A DNA stretch of 64,000 bases from positions 434,001 through 498,000 of the forward strand of contig NZ_JBJXRG010000002.1 of NCBI RefSeq assembly GCF_046254955.1, in the 5' to 3' direction. Shown in pieces: positions 59,325 through 64,000 of this stretch; the first letter of the stretch is position 1, and each line of letters opens with the position of its first letter. A program made the translations under genes and the position numbers. This stretch comes from Qipengyuania_C sp046254955. GTDB taxonomy: Bacteria > Pseudomonadota > Alphaproteobacteria > Sphingomonadales > Sphingomonadaceae. The notes beneath the pieces are model-generated. The model was given only the letters and a program-made list of their open reading frames with translations. It was not told where the DNA came from and searched no databases.

Positions 59325-59878
59325 TGGAGCAGCTCAACCCGCGATCGCGTAGCGATGAATACGGCAGCCGCATCAACCGGGATCATTCTCGCATACTGGT
59401 TTATGCGGTGCCATGGGCTTCGGTCCTGCTTGGCTCGTTCATTCCCAGCATTCTCATTGCGACTGCCCTGCCCCTCATTCCGCCGCTGGGCTTCATAATG
59501 CTGCTCGCGTGGCGAATGCTTCGTCCCGGTTTGTTGCCCGTGTGGGCGGGCTTCCCGCTCGGGATATTCGATGATCTTTTCAGCGGCCAGCCATTCGGCA
59601 GCGCAATACTTTTGTGGTCGCTCGCAATGATTGCGCTCGAGGTGATCGAGACCCGCTTTCCATGGCGCGATTTTTGGCTCGATTGGGTGACCGCGTCAGG
59701 CTTGCTCATCGTGTACATAGCTGCGGGCGCTCTTCTGTCAGGCGCATCGATAACGCTTCCTATGCTGGTCGCGCTGGGACCCCAACTGCTCCTTTCAATC
59801 CTGACTTATCCCTTGCTGACCCGCATTGCCTCAAGACTGGACCGGTTCAGGCTGATGCGCATACGGACCATCGCATGA
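59324..59878 (+). CDS. mreD: Rod shape-determining protein MreD
   Basis: A 184-aa polytopic membrane protein of the elongasome, usually five to six helices. Hydrophobic segments are visible at about residues 26-62, 68-85, 98-112, 122-142 and 148-164. GFPLGIFDDLFSGQPFGSAILLW (about 72-94) is the most conserved MreD block. It is coupled to mreC upstream and mrdA downstream. Confidence 0.9.
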   Translation: MEQLNPRSRSDEYGSRINRDHSRILVYAVPWASVLLGSFIPSILIATALPLIPPLGFIMLLAWRMLRPGLLPVWAGFPLGIFDDLFSGQPFGSAILLWSLAMIALEVIETRFPWRDFWLDWVTASGLLIVYIAAGALLSGASITLPMLVALGPQLLLSILTYPLLTRIASRLDRFRLMRIRTIA

Positions 59879-61926
59879 TGTTGAGCGACGCGACCGGAAA
59901 GCATATCAGCTCAGGCAGCCTGAAGAACGCCTTTGACCGCCGGGCAATGCTGATCGGCGGGATTCAGGGCGGTGTCGGTGTTCTTCTCGCAGCGCGGATG
60001 GCCTACATCGCAATCGCCGAGAACGAGAAGTATCGGCTCGAATCTGAGAGCAACCGGGTCAATCTCTCGCTAATTCCTCCTCGCCGGGGATGGATACTCG
60101 ACCGGGACGGTGCGCCACTTGCCTCCAACCGCGCCGATTTTCGCGTCGATATCATCCCGGAACGCACCAACGACCCCAAGAAAACGATCGCGGTACTGGG
60201 CAATATCGTGGGTCTTGATGCAGCGGCCGTGGCAGATCTCGAAAAGAAGGTTGGCGAGGCCCGCGGATTTCAACCAATTGAGGTTGCGAGCGGGCTCGAC
60301 TACGAGCAATTCGCGGCGATCAGCGTCAGGCTCCCGGATCTGCCCGGCGTGGTTCCGCAACGAGGCTTTTCGCGTTTCTATCCCACCGGTCCGGCGGTCG
60401 GCCATCTCCTGGGATACGTCGGACCGGCATCTGCCGATGAATATGAGAACGATCGCAATCCACTGCTGATCACTCCGGGTTACAAAATCGGCAAGGACGG
60501 GCTGGAAAAGCAATTCGAGCAGGATCTGCGCGGCCTGCCTGGTGCACGCAGGGTCGAAGTCACCGCATCTGGCCGCATCGTGCGGGACCTTGAAACGCGG
60601 GAAGATGTGCAAGGCGATCCAATACGCCTGACGATCGACGGTCCACTTCAGGACTATGCTGCGCGCCGTATCGGTCTTGAATCCGGATCGGTGGTTGTGA
60701 TGGATTGTCGGACGGGCGACTTGCTGTGCATGGCATCCATGCCAAGTTTCGATCCCAACAGTTTCTCGGCCGGTATTGGCCGCGTCGAGTATGCGATGTT
60801 GCGCGAGGACGAACGCGTCCCGCTGCGCAACAAGGTTCTACAGGGACTCTATCCGCCGGGATCAACGGTCAAACCGATGGTGTCGATGGCATTCCTGCGC
60901 GAAGGGCTGGATCCCGAAGAAACGGTCAATTGCTCGGGCGGCCTGCGTGTTGGTAATCGCGTTTTCCGCTGTTGGAAGCGCGGCGGGCACGGCACGGTCA
61001 ATATGGCCAAGGGCATCTATCAAAGCTGCGACGTCTATTACTATTACTTCGCCCAGCGCATCGGTATGGACCCGATCGCCGCGATGGCGCGGCGCTGCGG
61101 CCTGGGCCAGGAATTCGAGCTACCCGTCACAACGCAGTTCTATGGAACGGTGCCTGATCCCGATTGGAAGCTGGAAAAATACGGGCGCGAGTGGCAGGCG
61201 TTCGACACTGTTAACGCCACGATCGGGCAAGGGTACATGCTTTCCAGCCCGCTTCAACTGGCGGTGAGCTCGGCGCGGCTTGCAACCGGCCGCCATGTGA
61301 TGCCGCGCTTGAATATGGCCACTCCGCCAAAGGGCTTTGACGAAGTCGACTTCAGCGATGAACACGTGGCCTACGTCCGCCAAGCCATGAGCGACGTGGT
61401 CAACGGGCCCGGTACTGCCGGCAGGGGGCGCCTCCCATTCGATGATATCAAGATGGCGGGCAAGACCGGCACCGCGCAGGTAGTAGGGCTAAACATTTCG
61501 GACGGCAGAACTGGACCATGGAAGTTCCGCGATCATGGCCTGTTCACCTTCTTCGCCCCGTTCGATAATCCGCGTTATGCCGGTGCTGTGGTGATTGAGC
61601 ACGGCGGGGGATCTGGCGCCGCCTACCCAATCGCGCGCGACGTGATGACTTTCTTGTTCGATCCACAAAAGGGGCTCGAGGCCCTGCACGCGCTCGAGAA
61701 ACAATGGGGCGGTACCGCGCAACAAAGGCTGGCGGCCAAATATGCCGCATTTGCGGCAGAGGCGGGTGAAAGCGTTCCGCCCGTTCCGCGCCGCAAGGAA
61801 GAGATCTTTGACGAGGTCGAAGCCGAGGCGCGGGCTGCGGCGAATGCACCTGCGGCAATTGCGGAAGAAGTCATCACTCCACGCTCAGAGGCCAACCCGC
61901 GCGGCGAAGGTCCGCCGCCTCAATGA
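59875..61926 (+). CDS. mrdA: Penicillin-binding protein 2 (elongation transpeptidase)
   Basis: Class B PBP crosslinking peptidoglycan during lateral growth, partner of RodA. It is 683 aa from ATG 59875; a second ATG follows at 59878. One N-terminal membrane helix (about residues 27-45), a dimerisation domain (PPRRGWILDRDGAPLASNRADFRV) and the transpeptidase with SxxK as S-T-V-K in PPGSTVKPMVSMAF, SxN-type motif S-C-D in IYQSCDVYYYY, and KTG in MAGKTGTAQVV. A Glu/Ala-rich C-terminal tail follows. It overlaps mreD by 4 bp and rodA by 4 bp. Confidence 0.96.
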   Translation: MMLSDATGKHISSGSLKNAFDRRAMLIGGIQGGVGVLLAARMAYIAIAENEKYRLESESNRVNLSLIPPRRGWILDRDGAPLASNRADFRVDIIPERTNDPKKTIAVLGNIVGLDAAAVADLEKKVGEARGFQPIEVASGLDYEQFAAISVRLPDLPGVVPQRGFSRFYPTGPAVGHLLGYVGPASADEYENDRNPLLITPGYKIGKDGLEKQFEQDLRGLPGARRVEVTASGRIVRDLETREDVQGDPIRLTIDGPLQDYAARRIGLESGSVVVMDCRTGDLLCMASMPSFDPNSFSAGIGRVEYAMLREDERVPLRNKVLQGLYPPGSTVKPMVSMAFLREGLDPEETVNCSGGLRVGNRVFRCWKRGGHGTVNMAKGIYQSCDVYYYYFAQRIGMDPIAAMARRCGLGQEFELPVTTQFYGTVPDPDWKLEKYGREWQAFDTVNATIGQGYMLSSPLQLAVSSARLATGRHVMPRLNMATPPKGFDEVDFSDEHVAYVRQAMSDVVNGPGTAGRGRLPFDDIKMAGKTGTAQVVGLNISDGRTGPWKFRDHGLFTFFAPFDNPRYAGAVVIEHGGGSGAAYPIARDVMTFLFDPQKGLEALHALEKQWGGTAQQRLAAKYAAFAAEAGESVPPVPRRKEEIFDEVEAEARAAANAPAAIAEEVITPRSEANPRGEGPPPQ

Positions 61927-63038
61927 ACTCGCTGATCCCCGCGCCTATTGCCAGGCAGCCATGGCAGATGTTGATCCCCCTATTTGTGCTGGTCGCGTTC
62001 GGGGGGGCAGTTCTGTTCTCTGCTGCCGGGGGCAGTATGTCTCCCTATGCATCTTCCCATCTGATCCGTTTCGGCGTATTCATGGTCGTTGCGGCAATCA
62101 TGACTCGCTTCTCGCGCGAGTTCGTCCGTTTCTTCGCCTACCCGGTATACGCGCTCGTCCTGATCATGCTGATGGCGGTCGAAGCAATCGGTTTTGTTGG
62201 TGGGGGGAGCCAGCGCTGGCTCGATCTCGGCTTCATGCAGTTGCAACCTTCCGAGCTGATGAAACCGGTCATCGTACTTACCTTGGCGCGCTTTTATGAC
62301 ACGCTGCCGGCGGGAATGACGCATAGCTGGCGCGCGGTCGTGCCATCGGGGGTATTGATCGGCATTCCGATGGCTCTTGTCCTGCTACAACCGGACCTCG
62401 GCACTGCCCTGGCTATTGGTTTCGGCGGTGCGGTGGTTATGTTCCTGGCCGGATTGCCGCTGAAATGGTTCGGGATGGGCGCCGCTGCCGCTGTGATCAT
62501 CGCCCCGCTGGCATTCTTCTTCGGTCTGCAGCCCTATCAGCAGCGGCGGGTATTCACCTTCCTGGATCCCGAAAGTGATCCCCTCGGTTCCGGCTATCAT
62601 ATCACCCAATCCAAGATTGCCATTGGTTCGGGCGGGCTCACCGGCAAAGGGTTCAACGAAGGATCCCAAAGCCATCTCAATTACCTTCCGGAGCCGCACA
62701 CGGACTTTGTCTTTGCCACGATGGCAGAGGAATGGGGGCTGCTCGGCGGCATAGTGGTAATCGGGATATTTGCGTTGATCATCCGCTGGGGCTGGCGCGT
62801 GGCGATACGGTCAAATGATCGCTTCTCGAGACTTCTGGCAGCGGGCATGGTGGCCACCATCTTCTTCTACACCGCCATCAATCTTATGATGGTAATGGGG
62901 CTTGCGCCCGTGGTCGGCATCCCCCTGCCCTTTATGAGTCATGGCGGATCATCCATGATGACGAACATGATCTGCATCGGCACGCTGATGATGGTGAACC
63001 GTTGGAATCGCGAGGCGCCGAAGATGGGCATCCGGTAG
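61923..63038 (+). CDS. rodA: Rod shape-determining protein RodA (SEDS glycosyltransferase)
   Basis: A 371-aa SEDS-family peptidoglycan polymerase with about ten helices. Conserved blocks: GGGSQRWLDLGFMQLQPSELMK (about residues 90-111), VLLQPDLGTALAIGFG with the essential Asp, GKGFNEGSQSHLNYLPEPHTDFVFA, and the C-terminal GIPLPFMSHGGSSMM. It forms the wall-synthesis pair with the PBP2 encoded just upstream. Last gene of the mre operon; tRNA-Lys follows 110 bp later. Confidence 0.97.
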   Translation: MNSLIPAPIARQPWQMLIPLFVLVAFGGAVLFSAAGGSMSPYASSHLIRFGVFMVVAAIMTRFSREFVRFFAYPVYALVLIMLMAVEAIGFVGGGSQRWLDLGFMQLQPSELMKPVIVLTLARFYDTLPAGMTHSWRAVVPSGVLIGIPMALVLLQPDLGTALAIGFGGAVVMFLAGLPLKWFGMGAAAAVIIAPLAFFFGLQPYQQRRVFTFLDPESDPLGSGYHITQSKIAIGSGGLTGKGFNEGSQSHLNYLPEPHTDFVFATMAEEWGLLGGIVVIGIFALIIRWGWRVAIRSNDRFSRLLAAGMVATIFFYTAINLMMVMGLAPVVGIPLPFMSHGGSSMMTNMICIGTLMMVNRWNREAPKMGIR

Positions 63039-63147
63039 AATCGACATGATCGTCGAACGGAGGCCTTTTCTTGCGGAAAACAACCGCTATATGAGCGCCT
63101 CGCCCGATCAGATCGATTCGGGCATGCCGTAGGAAATCCGGCAGTGT

Positions 63148-63223
<76 letters not shown>

Positions 63224-63323
63224 CCTCTCTCAAGCGCAAAATTTTTCATGGCTTGCGCGCATGTTTCTGGCGTTCTTTGGCGTTTGGGCACCATTCAGCG
63301 CGAATCACCCAGACAAAGAAAAA

Positions 63324-63340
63324 GGGGCCGAAGCGGCCCC
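63324..63340 (-). terminator. Strong GC hairpin, terminator orientation on the minus strand
   Basis: GGGGCCG (63324-63330), AAG, CGGCCCC (63334-63340). On the minus strand the stem is followed by TTTTTCTTTG, a proper U-tract, so it would end transcripts coming from the EAL gene side. On the plus strand it is followed only by TTCCCC and may still slow transcripts from tRNA-Lys. Confidence 0.75.
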
Positions 63341-63400
63341 TTCCCCGTTGATATTGGTCGCATGAATGCGCACCCGGAGGGTCGCAATTCAGTATATTTT

Positions 63401-63420
63401 CAGCCAGTTAGGCTGTTTTA
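63401..63420 (+). terminator. Weak plus-strand hairpin with short T-run
   Basis: CAGCC (63401-63405), AGTTA, GGCTG (63411-63415), TTTTA. A 5-bp stem only, so it is a weak candidate for ending read-through past tRNA-Lys. Confidence 0.3.
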
Positions 63421-63465
63421 GCCGTAGCGCTTGCCAAAGGCCAGTTCGAGTAGGTCAAAGCCCAT
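63418..63465 (-). CDS. Possible 15-codon ORF with hairpin-masked start
   Basis: Reads MGFDLLELAFGKRYG and a TAA stop. GGAG lies 7 nt upstream of the ATG, an ideal ribosome-binding distance. Both the ATG and the AG of that GGAG fall in the hairpin at 63463-63497. It lies downstream of the EAL gene on the same strand and upstream of the minus-strand terminator at 63324. No homologue is known to me and the length gives little statistical support. Confidence 0.3.
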   Translation of the reverse strand: MGFDLLELAFGKRYG

Positions 63466-63497
63466 ATCAGGTCTCCATTTGGTAGACCTGAAATATG
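63463..63497 (-). promoter_or_regulatory. Hairpin covering a ribosome-binding site and start codon
   Basis: On the minus strand CATAT (63497-63493), a TT bulge, CAGGTCT (63490-63484), a 9-nt loop ACCAAATGG, AGACCTG (63474-63468) and ATATG (63467-63463) pair to form a 12-bp interrupted stem. The final ATG is the start of the 15-codon ORF, and its GGAG straddles loop and stem. It may control translation, or simply be a structured 3' end of the EAL transcript. Confidence 0.5.
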
Positions 63498-63522
63498 CGT
63501 TAACCATGCTTGTTTGTAAAGC

Positions 63523-64000
63523 TTAAACCATAATTCTCTTGGGTTTTTGTGGTCTTACCCAATTGAATCTGAGCAGGCTGTCAAAATCGATCGGCCGAGA
63601 TATGCCGTAGCCCTGGACAATCCGGCATCCACTTTCAGCGAGTAATTCTATTGTCTCGTCGTCTTCTGCACCTTCAGCGACAACTGCAGTGTTTGTCGCT
63701 TCGCCGAACACGATTATCGCAGCCACGACCGCGGCCGCCTTCGGATCCTTGAGGTTGGATACAAACTCGCGGTCAATCTTCACTTCGTTGAGAGGCAGCT
63801 TGTAGATCGTTTCCAGGTTTGCGGCGCCGACGCCAAAATCGTCGATAGAAATTGCGATGCCGAGATTCCGTAGCCGGTTGAGCACCGTCACCGCGTGATC
63901 AAGATCAAGTATGCGCGCGGTTTCAGTGATCTCAAGGACCAGAAGGTGTGGCGGCAGATTGGATTCTGTCAGGATCGTCTCCACCATCTTCTCGACACGG
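63523..64000 (-). CDS. EAL-domain protein, C-terminal part (runs off the right edge)
   Basis: C-terminal 158 residues of an EAL domain; the frame is open to the window edge, so the N-terminus, including the EAL motif itself, is outside. Visible blocks: LVLEITET (Glu), ISIDDFGVGAANL (DDFG), LPLNEVKIDREFV (the KID Lys and Asp), AEGAEDDE and QGYGISRPIDFD. The DDFG, K-I-D and final Glu positions are kept, so c-di-GMP phosphodiesterase activity is possible if the first motif is intact. It follows no other gene on this strand in the window. Confidence 0.92.
   Translation of the reverse strand, partial: RVEKMVETILTESNLPPHLLVLEITETARILDLDHAVTVLNRLRNLGIAISIDDFGVGAANLETIYKLPLNEVKIDREFVSNLKDPKAAAVVAAIIVFGEATNTAVVAEGAEDDETIELLAESGCRIVQGYGISRPIDFDSLLRFNWVRPQKPKRIMV

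Overview
The window reads as the chromosome of an alphaproteobacterium of the Sphingomonadales, most likely an Erythrobacter-type member of the Erythrobacteraceae. This is inferred from GC-rich coding sequence, densely packed genes with many 4-bp start/stop overlaps, and characteristic neighbourhoods: hrcA-grpE with rph-rdgB; gshB-yraN-rsmI with a penicillin-binding protein activator; rplY-pth-ychF-maoC; and mreBCD-mrdA-rodA. No rRNA, prophage, transposase gene or CRISPR array was seen. One tRNA (Lys, CTT) lies at the right end. The window starts inside dnaJ and ends inside an EAL-domain gene.

Layout. 1-6.5 kb carries the DnaK chaperone machinery (dnaK-dnaJ and hrcA-grpE on the minus strand), with a periplasmic copper chaperone, a small metalloprotease-like protein, an acetyltransferase and an OmpW-type porin between them. 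6.6-10.6 kb holds rph, rdgB, hemW and xerC. 10.6-13.2 kb holds gshB, yraN and rsmI on the minus strand, divergent from the lipoprotein activator and parE (13.2-16.5 kb). Directly at the parE stop is a 586-bp one-gene insert bounded by 29-bp direct repeats. It is followed by an ECF sigma/membrane protein pair, a monooxygenase/GT87 pair, and a MoxR-VWA module split by a membrane protein and a soluble chemoreceptor (19.8-23.8 kb). 24-36.6 kb is metabolic and transport: two MFS carriers, NamZ, tyrS, PilZ, cysK, a dienelactone hydrolase, a Tat-exported arginine deiminase-like enzyme, an acyl-CoA dehydrogenase with its MerR regulator, and hisI. 36.8-44.4 kb has comF, a methyltransferase, ppdK and glyQS. 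The glyS gene contains an 84-bp REPIN-like element in frame.

44.4-47.6 kb holds a small self-regulated operon (40-aa membrane peptide, membrane protein, XRE regulator, membrane protein) behind a clear sigma70 promoter embedded in repeated GTCAGG/CCTGAC sites, followed by two tandem TraB/GumN proteins. 47.7-54.9 kb is the rplY-pth-ychF-maoC block with extra genes between its members. 54.9-57.2 kb has a lipoprotein and mutL. 57.4-63.0 kb is the complete rod-shape/elongasome operon mreB-mreC-mreD-mrdA-rodA. The end contains tRNA-Lys, a strong hairpin, and a 15-codon ORF whose start lies in a hairpin.

The most unusual items are the parE 3'-end insert, the REPIN-like element inside glyS, the operator-rich XRE operon, the 23-bp perfect palindrome in front of an MFS gene, an Imm33/DUF2314 gene with no conventional start, and the RBS-sequestering hairpin near the right edge.
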